A stretch of DNA of 64,000 bases, taken from the NCBI RefSeq assembly GCF_003851545.1, contig NZ_BHVX01000017.1, positions 1 through 64,000 of the forward strand, given 5' to 3'. Below are positions 29,555-39,077 of the stretch, in pieces. The DNA is from Ralstonia sp. SET104 (GTDB lineage: Bacteria > Pseudomonadota > Gammaproteobacteria > Burkholderiales > Burkholderiaceae). A program made the translations under genes and the position numbers. The notes beneath the pieces are model-generated. The model made no database searches, had not been told where the DNA came from, and saw only the letters and a list, made by a program, of their open reading frames with translations. Positions within the stretch are counted from its first letter, which is position 1. Each line of letters starts with the position of its first letter.

Positions 29555-30052
29555 ATGACCGCTCGCCAGCCCGCGCCCGCCTTTGAACAGAAGATCTGCG
29601 ACTCCGCCGATGTGCAAGCCCGCGTGCGTGCCTTGCCGCGTCCGCTGGTGTTTACCAACGGCGTGTTCGACATCCTGCATCGCGGTCACGCGACATACCT
29701 GGCGCAGGCGCGTGCCTTGGGGGCTTCACTTGTGGTGGGTGTGAACACCGATGCGTCGGTGCGCATGCTGGGCAAGGGCGACGATCGCCCACTCAACACG
29801 CAGGACGATCGCTTGGCCGTTCTGGCCGCGCTTGAAGCGGTGAGTCTGGTGGTGCTGTTTGCCGAGCGCACGCCGGTCGAGCTGATCCAACGCGTGCGCC
29901 CCGACATCTACGTCAAGGGCGGCGACTACGACATCGATGCGCTCGAAGAAACGCGCGTCGTACGCGGCTGGGGCGGCACAGCGCTGGCGATTCCATTCGA
30001 GCACGACCGCTCGACGACGGCGCTGCTCAAGCGCGTGCGCGCGACGTCCTGA
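29555..30052 (+). CDS. rfaE2: D-glycero-beta-D-manno-heptose 1-phosphate adenylyltransferase, 165 aa
   Basis: Nucleotidyltransferase fold with FTNGVFDILHRGHATYLAQA, where HRGH is the HxGH motif, and GGDYDIDALEETRVV near the end. It corresponds to the C-terminal half of E. coli HldE and makes ADP-heptose for lipopolysaccharide core. The kinase half (rfaE1) is not in the window, so the two activities are encoded separately. Start at the ATG at 29555, since the upstream ATG lies in the terminator. Confidence 0.92.
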   Translation: MTARQPAPAFEQKICDSADVQARVRALPRPLVFTNGVFDILHRGHATYLAQARALGASLVVGVNTDASVRMLGKGDDRPLNTQDDRLAVLAALEAVSLVVLFAERTPVELIQRVRPDIYVKGGDYDIDALEETRVVRGWGGTALAIPFEHDRSTTALLKRVRATS

Positions 30053-30062
30053 TCCTGCGTGG

Positions 30063-30839
30063 TTAGCGTGCTGCCGTGACCGCCGCGCAAGCGTGCAGGT
30101 CTTCGGCGCCGAGTGTCTTCTTGAGGGCGGCCAATTGTGTCGCAACGCCCGAGGCCGCATCGGCGGTGGCAGTCACACGCAGCGTCGTCTGCGAGCCGAG
30201 CCGGCGCGTTTGCGTTACCACGGCGGTGCGCACGTCCTTGGCGCGCAGTTCGTCCAGAAGCTGCTGCGCACGCTCCTTGTCGCGGAACAGGCCCAGCGAC
30301 ACCACAAACGTATTACCTTCCTGCACGATGGCCGAGTCGGCCACGTTGCGGCGCTTGAGCTCGGCTACCTTGCGCTCGGCATCGTCGCGCGTGTCGCGGG
30401 CCGGCATGTGGACCCACCAGCGGTTGTCTTCCTGGCGCGTGACGCGCTCAACCTGCACGCCGGCCAGTTGCTTGATCTGGTCGAGGCCGCGTGTGGCCTG
30501 CGCTTCGGTCAGGCCGCCGAGTTCGGTGCAACTGCCTTTGTTGGCGATTGTGTCGGCGGCGCTCAGGGCCGTGCGTTCGACGCTGGCCTGCGCGCCGGAT
30601 GCAGCACGGGCTGATTCCGGTGCCGATCCTGGCGCTGGTCTGGGTACGGCCGGCGATGATGCCGGCGCCGGTTCGAGTATGCGGATCTCTTCGGTGCGGA
30701 TTTGGCGGCGCATGCGATCCGGCTCGCGCTCGCTCTCGAACCAGGCCTTCGACACCTCTGGCCCAAACACGCCAGTATTGGCCGCGAGCAGAACGCCGTT
30801 GACGAGCAGCAGAAGCAGCAGGGCGAGACGAAGCGTCAT
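30063..30839 (-). CDS. SPOR-domain protein, membrane anchored, 258 aa
   Basis: N-terminal membrane anchor (MTLRLALLLLLLVNGVLLA), a Pro/Ala-rich linker (RILEPAPASSPAVPRPAPG), and a C-terminal SPOR-like fold (TFVVSLGLFRDKERAQQLLD). Such domains bind septal peptidoglycan. Starts are ambiguous: ATG at 30839 or GTG at 30887, neither with a good ribosome site. Convergent with rfaE2, ending 10 bases from it; lies downstream of coaX on the same strand. Confidence 0.75.
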   Translation of the reverse strand: MTLRLALLLLLLVNGVLLAANTGVFGPEVSKAWFESEREPDRMRRQIRTEEIRILEPAPASSPAVPRPAPGSAPESARAASGAQASVERTALSAADTIANKGSCTELGGLTEAQATRGLDQIKQLAGVQVERVTRQEDNRWWVHMPARDTRDDAERKVAELKRRNVADSAIVQEGNTFVVSLGLFRDKERAQQLLDELRAKDVRTAVVTQTRRLGSQTTLRVTATADAASGVATQLAALKKTLGAEDLHACAAVTAAR

Positions 30840-30940
30840 GGTGCGAACGGACGTGGATTCGGACGGTGGCTCGGAATGCAGGAACACGGCGACAGCAACA
30901 ACGGTAGAACGTAAGACGGAAGCAACCCGGTCGACTGCGT

Positions 30941-31822
30941 TTAGGCCAGCGTCGCGGCGCCGTTCCGGTGCGCGCGCGCCAGCACCTGCAGGCCGAGCAG
31001 CACGAGATTATCGTGCATCTGGAACGGCATGCGCAGATGCGGCCCGAGCGCCGCGCGCGCCCCGCCGCTCAGCACGCAGCGTGCCGGGCCGGGATGTTGC
31101 TTCTGCAGCGCCATCCACGTTTGCGCAATCGCGCCCGCCTGGGCGATGACGCAGCCCAGCGCGATGGCATCCTGCGTGTTGTCGGCCCAAGGCGGCGCGA
31201 CTACATCATCTGCGCTCAGGTGGCTGGCATCCACTTCGGGCAACTGCGCCGTGTTGCGTGACAGCGAACGCATCATCAGCGTGAGGCCGGGCAGGATCAG
31301 GCCGCCGGCAAACAACCCGTCGGGCGTGACGATGTCGAGTGTGGTGGCGGTGCCTGCCGTCACCAGCAGCAGCGCGGTGTCGGGCCACAGATGGTGCGCG
31401 CCGACCGCGCCGACCCACCGGTCGGTGCCCAACTGCGTGGGGTCGCGATATCCATTGCGCAGGCCGGCGGTGGCATCTTCCGATGCCGCAATGCATACGC
31501 GCGCGCCGTCGAATACGCGGGCGATGCGTGCGGTGAGCGCATCGCGCAGTGCCGGGCCGGCCACCGCGCTGATCCACACCTCGGGCGGGGCGACGCCGCG
31601 AGCGTGGCAATCGCGCCAATCTTCCACCAGCTCCGCCAATCGATCATGCGCTCGCGCGCCGGCGTGCTGCCACGATGTGCCGCCCGGCTCTTCGGGCAGG
31701 GCGAGTTCGGCATCGGCGCCACCGGCGATCCACGCCCATTTGATGCGTGTGTTACCGGCGTCGATCAGCAACAACGGGCGGGCGGGGGCCGCGTGCGCGG
31801 GGGAGGCCTTCAGGCGCGTCAT
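30941..31822 (-). CDS. coaX: Type III pantothenate kinase, 293 aa
   Basis: ASKHA-type fold: phosphate-binding [15 protein letters not shown] at the N terminus, [20 protein letters not shown] and [14 protein letters not shown] with the second phosphate loop, then [15 protein letters not shown]. Phosphorylates pantothenate, the first step of coenzyme A synthesis, without feedback inhibition by CoA. Its ATG overlaps the stop of birA by four bases, the usual birA-coaX operon. Confidence 0.93.
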   Translation of the reverse strand: MTRLKASPAHAAPARPLLLIDAGNTRIKWAWIAGGADAELALPEEPGGTSWQHAGARAHDRLAELVEDWRDCHARGVAPPEVWISAVAGPALRDALTARIARVFDGARVCIAASEDATAGLRNGYRDPTQLGTDRWVGAVGAHHLWPDTALLLVTAGTATTLDIVTPDGLFAGGLILPGLTLMMRSLSRNTAQLPEVDASHLSADDVVAPPWADNTQDAIALGCVIAQAGAIAQTWMALQKQHPGPARCVLSGGARAALGPHLRMPFQMHDNLVLLGLQVLARAHRNGAATLA

Positions 31823-32700
31823 GGTTGCTCCGCGTCTGCACTGCGCAGCGAAACCTCACCGCTGTGGATCCACTGCACCCGTCCGCCCGATTCGATCGCC
31901 AGGCGGCCTTGTGCGTCGATGCCGTGCGCCACGCCTTCGAGCACCACGGTGCCGTCTTGCCACAGGCGCACGCGTTCGCCGGCAAAGGCGTCGCGGGCGG
32001 CAAACGGTGCGACGAAGGGCGCCAGGCCCTGTGTGCCGAAGCGCTGCAGGTGTTCCCCCAGCGACGTGAGCAGCGCTGAGAACACGGCGTTCGGCTCCGG
32101 CGCATCCACCAGTTCTTCCACGCCCGACAGGCTGCGGCCCAAGGTGGTCTCCAGCTCATGCGGTCGTTCCAGATTCAGGCCGATGCCGATGACAGCCCAG
32201 GTTCGGCCGGGCGCGGTCCGCACGGTCTCGACCAGGATGCCGGCCAGCTTGCGCCCCGCAATCTGCACATCGTTGGGCCATTTGAGGCTGAGGGCGTGCG
32301 CGCTGCCGCCACGGGCTTGTGCGTATCCGGCCACGGCATCGGCCACGGCCACACCGACGGCCAGACTCAGGCCGCCGAGCAGTACTGGTTCGCCAGCAAA
32401 GGCACAGGCGATCGAGAAGGTGAGGCCGTGGTCGCCGCTCCATGGGCGACCCCGGCGGCCGCGTCCGGCGGTCTGGTGCTGGGCGGCCAGTACGCGTGCG
32501 CCCAGCAGGGGCGCGGCGTCAGGCCAGGCGGGAGTCGGCGCGTTGTCAGGCCAGGCGGCATTGCGCACGGCGGCCATCAGATCGGCGTTGGTGGAGCCGG
32601 TGGCCTCGACCACATCGACGGGCCAGCCGGCAGCCGGGCCGCTGGGCTGGATGCGCTCGCGCGCCAGGCGCCAGCGCGCGGAGGGTTCGGCAAAAGACAT
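31819..32700 (-). CDS. birA: Biotin-[acetyl-CoA-carboxylase] ligase, 293 aa
   Basis: Biotin protein ligase core: [17 protein letters not shown], the adenylate-binding loop [32 protein letters not shown] and a C-terminal SH3-like part. It attaches biotin to the BCCP subunit. There is no N-terminal helix-turn-helix domain, so it is a ligase of the non-regulatory type. First gene of a birA-coaX operon, divergent from the Mla-type operon. Confidence 0.93.
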   Translation of the reverse strand: MSFAEPSARWRLARERIQPSGPAAGWPVDVVEATGSTNADLMAAVRNAAWPDNAPTPAWPDAAPLLGARVLAAQHQTAGRGRRGRPWSGDHGLTFSIACAFAGEPVLLGGLSLAVGVAVADAVAGYAQARGGSAHALSLKWPNDVQIAGRKLAGILVETVRTAPGRTWAVIGIGLNLERPHELETTLGRSLSGVEELVDAPEPNAVFSALLTSLGEHLQRFGTQGLAPFVAPFAARDAFAGERVRLWQDGTVVLEGVAHGIDAQGRLAIESGGRVQWIHSGEVSLRSADAEQP

Positions 32701-32882
32701 AAAAGCGGGCGATCAGGTTCGCGCTAAGAATGCGCGCATTGTACGAGCGGGGCGGCAAACAGGGGCCCAGCGCTTGTTTCAAGCGGCCTAAAAGGGGCGC
32801 GGGCCTCACAGTGTGGCAGTGTTTGGCGGCGCGTTGGCTACAATTCGACCGATATCCGGCATCACCGCTTACGGAGAACCGT

Positions 32883-34007
32883 TTGATCACCTGCCGTACA
32901 CCGCAGCTTGAGGTGCGCGTTGTCGATGGACGCTCCGTCGCCTTTCTCTCCGGCGACTGGACCACGCTTGCCCTGGCCGAACGCGCTGGCGTGCGCGGCG
33001 CGCGCCAGCAGATTCGTGCGGGGCTGGACAATGCCAACGCGTGGTGCCTGACCGAAGTCGGCCGCATCGACCACTTTGGCGCCCAACTGCTCTGGCGCGC
33101 CTGGGGCAATCAATGGCCCGAGCACCTCGACGCCCGCCCCGACCAGCGCCGCATGATCGACCGCGTTGCCAGGCTCGACCCCGGCGGCTGGAAGCAGCAC
33201 CTGGCGCCGCGCATCAACCCGGTGGCGATCCTGGGCGAAGGCATGCTCGATTTCTTCGACCACGCCCGCAACGGCATCGCCATGGTCGGCCAACTCGTGT
33301 TTGATTTCGGCAGGTTCCTGCGTGCGCCGCATCGCGGCCCGTGGCGTGAGATTTCCGCCAACATCTACAGCACGGGTTACAAGGCGCTCGGCATCACGGC
33401 GCTGGTGGGCTTTCTGATTGGCATTGTGTTGAGCTATCTGTCGGCCAACCAGTTACGCGTGTTCGGGGCCAGCATCTTCATCGTCAACATTTTGGGGATG
33501 GCCATCATCCGCGAGCTGGGGCCGGTGCTGGCGGCCATCCTGGTAGCTGGGCGATCGGGCTCGGCCATCACCGCACAGATCGGGGTGATGCGGGTGACGG
33601 AAGAACTCGATGCGATGCGCGTGATGGGTATCTCGCACGGTTTCCGGCTGATCCTGCCCAAGGTGATTGCGCTCGCAATCGCCATGCCGCTGCTGGTGGC
33701 CTGGACGGATCTGCTCGCTCTGGGTGGCGGCATTCTGGCGGCCAAGTTTCAACTCGACATCAGCCCGACGTATTTCATCACCTCGCTGCCCGATGCGGTG
33801 CCGGTGGCCAATCTGTGGCTCGGTATCGGCAAGGGCGTGGTGTTTGGCATGCTGATTGCGCTGGTGGCGTGCCACTTCGGCTTGCGCATCCAGCCCAACA
33901 CCCAGAGCCTGGGCGAAGGCACGACCACTTCGGTGGTGGTGGCAATCACGATCGTGATCCTGGCTGACGCGGTGTTCGCCATCCTCTTCAAGGACGTCGG
34001 AATATGA
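32883..34007 (+). CDS. MlaE-family lipid ABC transporter permease with N-terminal STAS-like extension, 374 aa
   Basis: The C-terminal 260 residues are an MlaE permease: GITALVGFLIGIVLSYLSAN, then IRELGPVLAAILVAGRSGSA with the conserved E-LGP and GRSG. The N-terminal 110 residues (ITCRTPQLEVRVVDGRSVAF onward) resemble a STAS/MlaB module fused to the permease. Start is probably TTG at 32883, with ggag eight bases upstream. ATGA overlap with the ATPase gene. The complex moves phospholipids between inner and outer membrane. Confidence 0.88.
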   Translation: MITCRTPQLEVRVVDGRSVAFLSGDWTTLALAERAGVRGARQQIRAGLDNANAWCLTEVGRIDHFGAQLLWRAWGNQWPEHLDARPDQRRMIDRVARLDPGGWKQHLAPRINPVAILGEGMLDFFDHARNGIAMVGQLVFDFGRFLRAPHRGPWREISANIYSTGYKALGITALVGFLIGIVLSYLSANQLRVFGASIFIVNILGMAIIRELGPVLAAILVAGRSGSAITAQIGVMRVTEELDAMRVMGISHGFRLILPKVIALAIAMPLLVAWTDLLALGGGILAAKFQLDISPTYFITSLPDAVPVANLWLGIGKGVVFGMLIALVACHFGLRIQPNTQSLGEGTTTSVVVAITIVILADAVFAILFKDVGI

Positions 34008-34885
34008 CGCGGCCCCGTCATCCGCATTTCGAGCACGCCGGGGCGCCGTCGGAGGCGATCACGCCCGCGCGCGAACGCGTGATCGAAGTGCGCAACGTCA
34101 CCAAGCGCTACGGCAAGGTGACGGTGCTCGACAGCATCGATCTGGATGTGTTTCGCGGCGAGGTGCTTTCCATCGTCGGTGGCTCGGGCAGCGGCAAGAC
34201 CACGCTGCTGCGCCAGGTGGTCGGGCTGGAGAAGCCGACCTCGGGCACGATTCACATCTTTGGCGAAGAGCTGACCTGCCAGGTTGGCAACGATCTGCAG
34301 TCGATGCGCAACCGCTGGGGCATGCAGTTCCAGCACGGCGCGCTGTTCTCGGCGCTCTCCGTGATCGACAACGTGGCCTTGCCGATGCGCGAGTTGCGTA
34401 CGCTGCCCGATGCGTTTGTCCAGCGGGTGGCGATGCTCAAGCTGCAGATGGTCGGGCTCAAGTCCACCGATGCCGACAAGATGCCGTCGGACCTGTCTGG
34501 CGGCATGATCAAGCGCGTGGCGCTGGCGCGCGCGTTGTCGCTGGAGCCGGAGCTTGTGTTCCTTGATGAGCCAACCGCCGGGCTGGACCCGCGCGCCTCG
34601 GACGATTACGTCGCGCTCATCCGCGAGTTGCGCCAGGAGCTGGGCTTGACCGTGGTGATGGTGACGCACGATCTGGACACCCTGGTGGCGCTGTCCGACC
34701 GCATTGCCGTGCTGGCAGATCGCAAGGTCGTGGCGGCCAAGCCGCTGGAGCAGATCATTCAGATCGATCATCCGTTCATCAAGGAGTACTTCCTGGGTGA
34801 GCGGGGCAAACGGGCCCTGATGGCTCTGGGCCCGCAGATGATCGAGGCAGTGGCGGCCGCCACGCTTGCAGTGCAGGAGGATTGA
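34004..34885 (+). CDS. MlaF-family ABC transporter ATPase, 293 aa
   Basis: Walker A GGSGSGKTT, signature LSGGMIKRVALARAL, Walker B LVFLDEPTAGLDP and switch His in VTHDLDT. The ABC ATPase of the MCE/Mla lipid transporter. Overlaps the permease by four bases and the MCE gene by one, indicating tight translational coupling. A long C-terminal tail ends in AVQED. Confidence 0.92.
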   Translation: MTRPRHPHFEHAGAPSEAITPARERVIEVRNVTKRYGKVTVLDSIDLDVFRGEVLSIVGGSGSGKTTLLRQVVGLEKPTSGTIHIFGEELTCQVGNDLQSMRNRWGMQFQHGALFSALSVIDNVALPMRELRTLPDAFVQRVAMLKLQMVGLKSTDADKMPSDLSGGMIKRVALARALSLEPELVFLDEPTAGLDPRASDDYVALIRELRQELGLTVVMVTHDLDTLVALSDRIAVLADRKVVAAKPLEQIIQIDHPFIKEYFLGERGKRALMALGPQMIEAVAAATLAVQED

Positions 34886-35856
34886 TGGAAAACAAAGCCC
34901 ACGCATTCCTGGCCGGGCTGTTCACGATCGGGCTGGTGATCTTCATCGGGCTGGCGGTGATGTGGTTCAACCGCGACCAGACCGTGCGCGTGCCGTACGA
35001 GGTGGTCACGCTTTCGACCGTCAACGGGCTGAACCCGCAGGCCGCCGTGAAATACCGCGGCCTGGACGTCGGCAAGGTCGACAGCATCCGCTTTGACGAC
35101 AAGGTGCCGGGGCAGATCGTGGTGCGCGTGCTTGTCGATAAGGACGCGCCCATCACCACCACCACATATGGCCGGCTCGCTTATCAAGGCGTGACGGGCC
35201 TCGCCTACGTGCAGCTCGACGATCGCGGCTTCGATCAGGCCAGCGGCGGCAGCAAGCGCGTGCCGAACCCCATGCACCTGGCCACGTCGGACAAGAACCC
35301 CGCGCGCATCCGTATGGAAGCCGGCTTCCTTGACGAGCTGGACAAGCGCGGCGACCAGATGCTCTCCAAGCTGGATCAGACGTTGAATTCGCTGTCGATC
35401 ATGTTTGACGACGAACACCGCCTGCAGATCACGGCGTCGCTGCAATCGTTCCAGAAGACGATGGACGCTTACAGCACGCTCGCGCAGCAGGCCGAGCCGA
35501 CCATGCGCCGCCTGCCCCAAATTGCCGACAACCTTGATTCCACGCTGGTGGCCACGCGCAACCTGACGCAATCGCTGGCTGATCCGAAGGGGCCGCTGAT
35601 GGGCACGCTGGCCGGCGCCGGGACGGACCTGACCGCGGCCACGCAGTCGATGCAATCCGCCGCCAATGTGCTGACTTACGAAACGCTGCCACAGCTCAAC
35701 GGCTTCGCACGCGAAGCCCGCCAGGCTGTTCGTGGCTTCGATCACGCCGTGACCGATTTCAACGCCCGGCCGCAGAGCGTGCTGTTTGGCCCCGCACCCG
35801 GTGTGCCCGGCCCCGGTGAGACCGGCTTCACCGCGCCCGCAGCCCGCCAGCCTTGA
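34885..35856 (+). CDS. MCE-domain (MlaD-like) lipid-binding protein, 323 aa
   Basis: N-terminal membrane helix (AFLAGLFTIGLVIFIGLAVMWF), then a single MCE domain (VPYEVVTLSTVNGLNPQAAV, YRGLDVGKVDSI, GVTGLAYVQLDD), then a long helical C-terminal region. MCE rings form the substrate tunnel in the periplasm. It is longer than E. coli MlaD, closer to PqiB/Mce types with one repeat. Ribosome site caggagg lies inside the end of the ATPase gene. Confidence 0.88.
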   Translation: MENKAHAFLAGLFTIGLVIFIGLAVMWFNRDQTVRVPYEVVTLSTVNGLNPQAAVKYRGLDVGKVDSIRFDDKVPGQIVVRVLVDKDAPITTTTYGRLAYQGVTGLAYVQLDDRGFDQASGGSKRVPNPMHLATSDKNPARIRMEAGFLDELDKRGDQMLSKLDQTLNSLSIMFDDEHRLQITASLQSFQKTMDAYSTLAQQAEPTMRRLPQIADNLDSTLVATRNLTQSLADPKGPLMGTLAGAGTDLTAATQSMQSAANVLTYETLPQLNGFAREARQAVRGFDHAVTDFNARPQSVLFGPAPGVPGPGETGFTAPAARQP

Positions 35857-35865
35857 GGAGATTCC

Positions 35866-36543
35866 ATGCCGATGTTGTCTGCTGTGTTCGAACGTGCGCC
35901 TGCGCTGTTTGCGGTGGCGGTGCTGTCGCTCTTGGCGGCTTGCTCCAGCGCCCCTGTCGCGCCGACTGCCCTGTACGATTTTGGGCTCGCCCCGGCCGCC
36001 ACCGCCGGCGCCCGCCTGCCGACTGCCTTGCGCGTGGCCGACGTGGCCGGCCCCGGCTGGATGGACGGCAACGCCATCTACTACCGTCTCGCCTATGCGC
36101 AAAGCCAGCGCACCGATGCGTATGCCAATAGCCGCTGGGTGGAATCGCCCGTGAATCTGTTCGATGCACGCCTGCGCAACGCGGCGGCCGCGCGCGGCCA
36201 CGTCGTCGGCTACCCCACGCCCGATGTGCCCAGCCTGCGCGTTGAACTGGTCGATTTCTCGCAGGTGTTCGACCGGCCCGAAGCCAGCCGCGGCGTGGTG
36301 CGGCTGCGGGCGACGGTGTCACTCGCGCGCGGCGTGATCGATCAGCGCGTGGTGCAGGCGGATGCGCCCGCACCCAGCCCTGATGCGGCAGGGGGTGTGG
36401 CGGCACTGACGCGGGCGTCGGACCAGGCCATCGGGGAGGTGCTCGACTGGGTGGCGGGCTTGCCACTGGGGGCTTCGGGGGCATCGGCAACCCCAGCAAC
36501 CCCAGCAACCCCAGGCGCCGCATTTGGCACGCGCCGGCGCTAA
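35866..36543 (+). CDS. ABC-type transport auxiliary lipoprotein (PqiC-like), 225 aa
   Basis: Lipoprotein signal with lipobox LAAC in LLAACSSAP (Cys27). The mature part has ALYDFGLAP and ALRVADVAGPGWMDGNAIYY, typical of PqiC/YmbA-like lipoproteins associated with MCE transporters. The C terminus has a short ATPATPATP repeat made of nine-base units near 36487-36513. It replaces the soluble MlaC seen in canonical Mla operons. Ribosome site gaggagattcc. Confidence 0.8.
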   Translation: MPMLSAVFERAPALFAVAVLSLLAACSSAPVAPTALYDFGLAPAATAGARLPTALRVADVAGPGWMDGNAIYYRLAYAQSQRTDAYANSRWVESPVNLFDARLRNAAAARGHVVGYPTPDVPSLRVELVDFSQVFDRPEASRGVVRLRATVSLARGVIDQRVVQADAPAPSPDAAGGVAALTRASDQAIGEVLDWVAGLPLGASGASATPATPATPGAAFGTRRR

Positions 36544-36651
36544 TCCATCGACCGGATGGAGGAACCATCCGTGGCGCGCGGCATCGGACGCTATCATGGG
36601 CGGCTTCTTCCGAGCACGTCCGCTCCTCCTTTTAGATTGCTGCTCCTTCCG

Positions 36652-37842
36652 GTGACGGACTTCCACTCGCAACCCGCCGCACTCACCGCGCATCGCCACT
36701 CGCCGCTTGCACGCGCCGGGCTCGGGTGGTTTGTGCTGCTGGTCATCTACGCAAGCCTGTACCCGTTTGCGGGCTGGACGGACACCGGTGTGTCGCCATT
36801 TGCCTTCCTGACGGCGCCGCTGCCGCGTTACAACACCGGCTTCGACATACTCACCAACGTGTGGGGCTACATGCCGCTGGGCATGCTGACGGTACTGGCG
36901 CTGCATCCGCGCATCACGGGCTGGCGGGCGGTGCTCGTCGCGCTGCTGGCCGGGCTGCTGCTATCGGGCGCCATGGAGGCGATCCAGACCTATCTGCCCA
37001 CGCGCGTCTCCTCCAACGTCGATCTGGCGACCAACACGCTGGGCGCGTTGCTGGGCGGCGTCCTCATGGTGCCGTTTGCTGCGCGGCTGATTGATCGAGG
37101 CGGGCTGCGTCGCCTGCGCCGCCGCTGGTTCGAGCCACATGCCACCTTTGCAATTCTGTTGCTGCTGGTGTGGCCGTTTGCGCAGATTTTTCCGCAGGAA
37201 TTCCTTTTCAGCATGGGCGGGGTGATCCGCAGCATCCTGCTCGATCCGTCGCCGGATGCGTTTGTGGTCAACCTCGTCAGCGGCTGGTTTCCCGAGTTGT
37301 TCGACTGGCACGACAAGCTGACGGCACACCCGGAAGCTCTGCAGCGCCAGGAATTGCTGGAAGCGCTCATCACCGCCTGCAGTTGGATCGGCACGGGGCT
37401 GCTGGCCACCGTGGCCATGCGCCGTGGCGCGCCCGTGCTGCGCCTGCTGGTGGCATTGCTGGCAGGCGCGCTGCTGGTGAAGGCGGGGGCGACGGTGTTG
37501 CAGTTTCCGCTGGGCGGCGCGTGGGATTGGCTGTCGTCCGGCGCGCGCTTCGGGTTGGTCGTCGGCTCGCTGGTGCTGGTGCTGCTGGTGCGCCTGCCGC
37601 GCTGGCTGCGCGGCGCGCTGGCGATGACGCTGCTGATCGCGCTGATCATCCTGTCCAACGTGCTGCCGCCGAGCCCGTATTCGTGGGTGTCGGCGCAGAG
37701 CTGGCGGCTGGGGCGCTTCGTCCATTTCAACAGCCTGTCGCAGTGGATCGGCTGGCTGTGGCCGTTTCTGGGCCTCGGCTACCTCGCCTGGCGTGCCGAG
37801 CAGACGCAACTGCAACGACGCGCCGGACGTCAGGCCCGCTGA
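36652..37842 (+). CDS. VanZ-family multispanning membrane protein, 396 aa
   Basis: At least nine hydrophobic segments. The first part matches VanZ-like proteins: VLLVIYASLYPFAGW, GFDILTNVWGYMPLGML and QTYLPTRVSSNVDLATNTLG with conserved D-N. Function of bacterial VanZ proteins outside teicoplanin resistance is mostly unknown. The start is uncertain: GTG at 36652 precedes TDFHSQ, while GTG at 36571 has a better ribosome site (ggagg). The 3' end overlaps the convergent MFS gene by 13 bases. Confidence 0.75.
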   Translation: MTDFHSQPAALTAHRHSPLARAGLGWFVLLVIYASLYPFAGWTDTGVSPFAFLTAPLPRYNTGFDILTNVWGYMPLGMLTVLALHPRITGWRAVLVALLAGLLLSGAMEAIQTYLPTRVSSNVDLATNTLGALLGGVLMVPFAARLIDRGGLRRLRRRWFEPHATFAILLLLVWPFAQIFPQEFLFSMGGVIRSILLDPSPDAFVVNLVSGWFPELFDWHDKLTAHPEALQRQELLEALITACSWIGTGLLATVAMRRGAPVLRLLVALLAGALLVKAGATVLQFPLGGAWDWLSSGARFGLVVGSLVLVLLVRLPRWLRGALAMTLLIALIILSNVLPPSPYSWVSAQSWRLGRFVHFNSLSQWIGWLWPFLGLGYLAWRAEQTQLQRRAGRQAR

Positions 37843-39077
37843 GCCTGCGCGACCGGTGAAACGCCCGGCGGCGAGGCTGCCCGTCGCACAACCAGTAACG
37901 CCAGGAGCGCCGCGCCATACACCGCTGCCATGGCGACAAAGCCCGCCCGCCAACCGAACAGTCCCGTGGAAACCGCCGCCACGCTCAGACCAATAAGCGC
38001 GCCACCCTTGGCTGCGCTGCTGCACAACCCCAGCACAAAGCCCTGTCGATCTTGCGGGCTGACCTCTGCGACCAGGCTGTTGAGCACTGGCAGCAGCCCA
38101 CCCAGGCAAAGTCCCCACGCCAGCCGCGCGGCAATGAAGCCCACCTCCCCCTGCGCATAGCCTTGCCACAGCGCAATGAGCCCACATGCGGCGGTCAAGG
38201 CGCAGATGCGGCCCAGCGTCGACTGCGTCGATAGCCCGGAGAGGCGCTTCGCCCACCAGCGCGCCGACAGCGCCAGCGTGGCCGCCGTAGCGCTGTAAGC
38301 AAGGCCTGCCAGCATGACCGAACCATGCAATGTCTCGGTGACGTACGGTGCAAGAAAGCCCTGCGGCATGATGCGCGCTGCCTGCACTGCCACTGTGCCA
38401 AGCAGCAGGCCGATGACCAGTCCGCCCAGCGGCGTACCGGCAACCGCTTTGGTGGACGAGCGCGGCGCCGCTGATGCGGGGCGGGGCGCCGGTTTGATCG
38501 ACGGCAAGAACAGCATTGCCAGTGGAATGCACGCCAGGATGACGACCGCGCCTGCGGTGTTGGTCAGCCGGAAGCCCATCGAGCTGACCAGCCACGCCCC
38601 GATGGGCGGTGCCATGAGGCTGCCGCACGCAGTCACGGTTTGCAGATCGGCAAAAACGCGACGGCGTGCGTCGGCCGGCGCCACGCGCATCGCATAGATC
38701 TGCGCGGCCGCCAGGAAGCCTGCCAGCCCACCCTGCACCGTGCGCGCCAGCAGTACGCTGGCCGCCGAATCGGCATAGGCCGTCCACAACTGCGACGCTG
38801 CCAGCGCGACCAGCGCCCGCAGGATCATCGGCTTAGCGCCAGTGCGGTCGGCCAGACGGCCCCACCAGGGCGCCGTCAGCAGCGTGGCAGCCATGGGCGC
38901 AAAGTACGCCGCGCTGGCAACCCACGCAAACGGCACGTGCGGGATGGGCGTCAGATCACGCAGGAACAGTGGCCAGAACGGCCCCGTCATTTCCATCGCA
39001 CCCATCGATAGCGCCTGGATGACGAGCAGCCAGCGGATTGCCCCGCGCCACGCGTGCGCGCTTGTTGCGCCGGTCAT
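37830..39077 (-). CDS. MFS transporter, probable siderophore exporter, 415 aa
   Basis: Twelve-helix major facilitator: TM1 WLLVIQALSMGAMEM, then the loop motif GRLADRTGAKPMILR and, in the second half, SPQDRQGFVLGL. The gene starts inside the end of the NIS siderophore synthetase gene (4-base overlap), so a role in exporting that siderophore is likely, as for FslB/LbtB-type MFS proteins next to rhizoferrin synthetases. I chose the ATG at 39077; the upstream open frame would run through the synthetase gene. Confidence 0.82.
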   Translation of the reverse strand: MTGATSAHAWRGAIRWLLVIQALSMGAMEMTGPFWPLFLRDLTPIPHVPFAWVASAAYFAPMAATLLTAPWWGRLADRTGAKPMILRALVALAASQLWTAYADSAASVLLARTVQGGLAGFLAAAQIYAMRVAPADARRRVFADLQTVTACGSLMAPPIGAWLVSSMGFRLTNTAGAVVILACIPLAMLFLPSIKPAPRPASAAPRSSTKAVAGTPLGGLVIGLLLGTVAVQAARIMPQGFLAPYVTETLHGSVMLAGLAYSATAATLALSARWWAKRLSGLSTQSTLGRICALTAACGLIALWQGYAQGEVGFIAARLAWGLCLGGLLPVLNSLVAEVSPQDRQGFVLGLCSSAAKGGALIGLSVAAVSTGLFGWRAGFVAMAAVYGAALLALLVVRRAASPPGVSPVAQAQRA

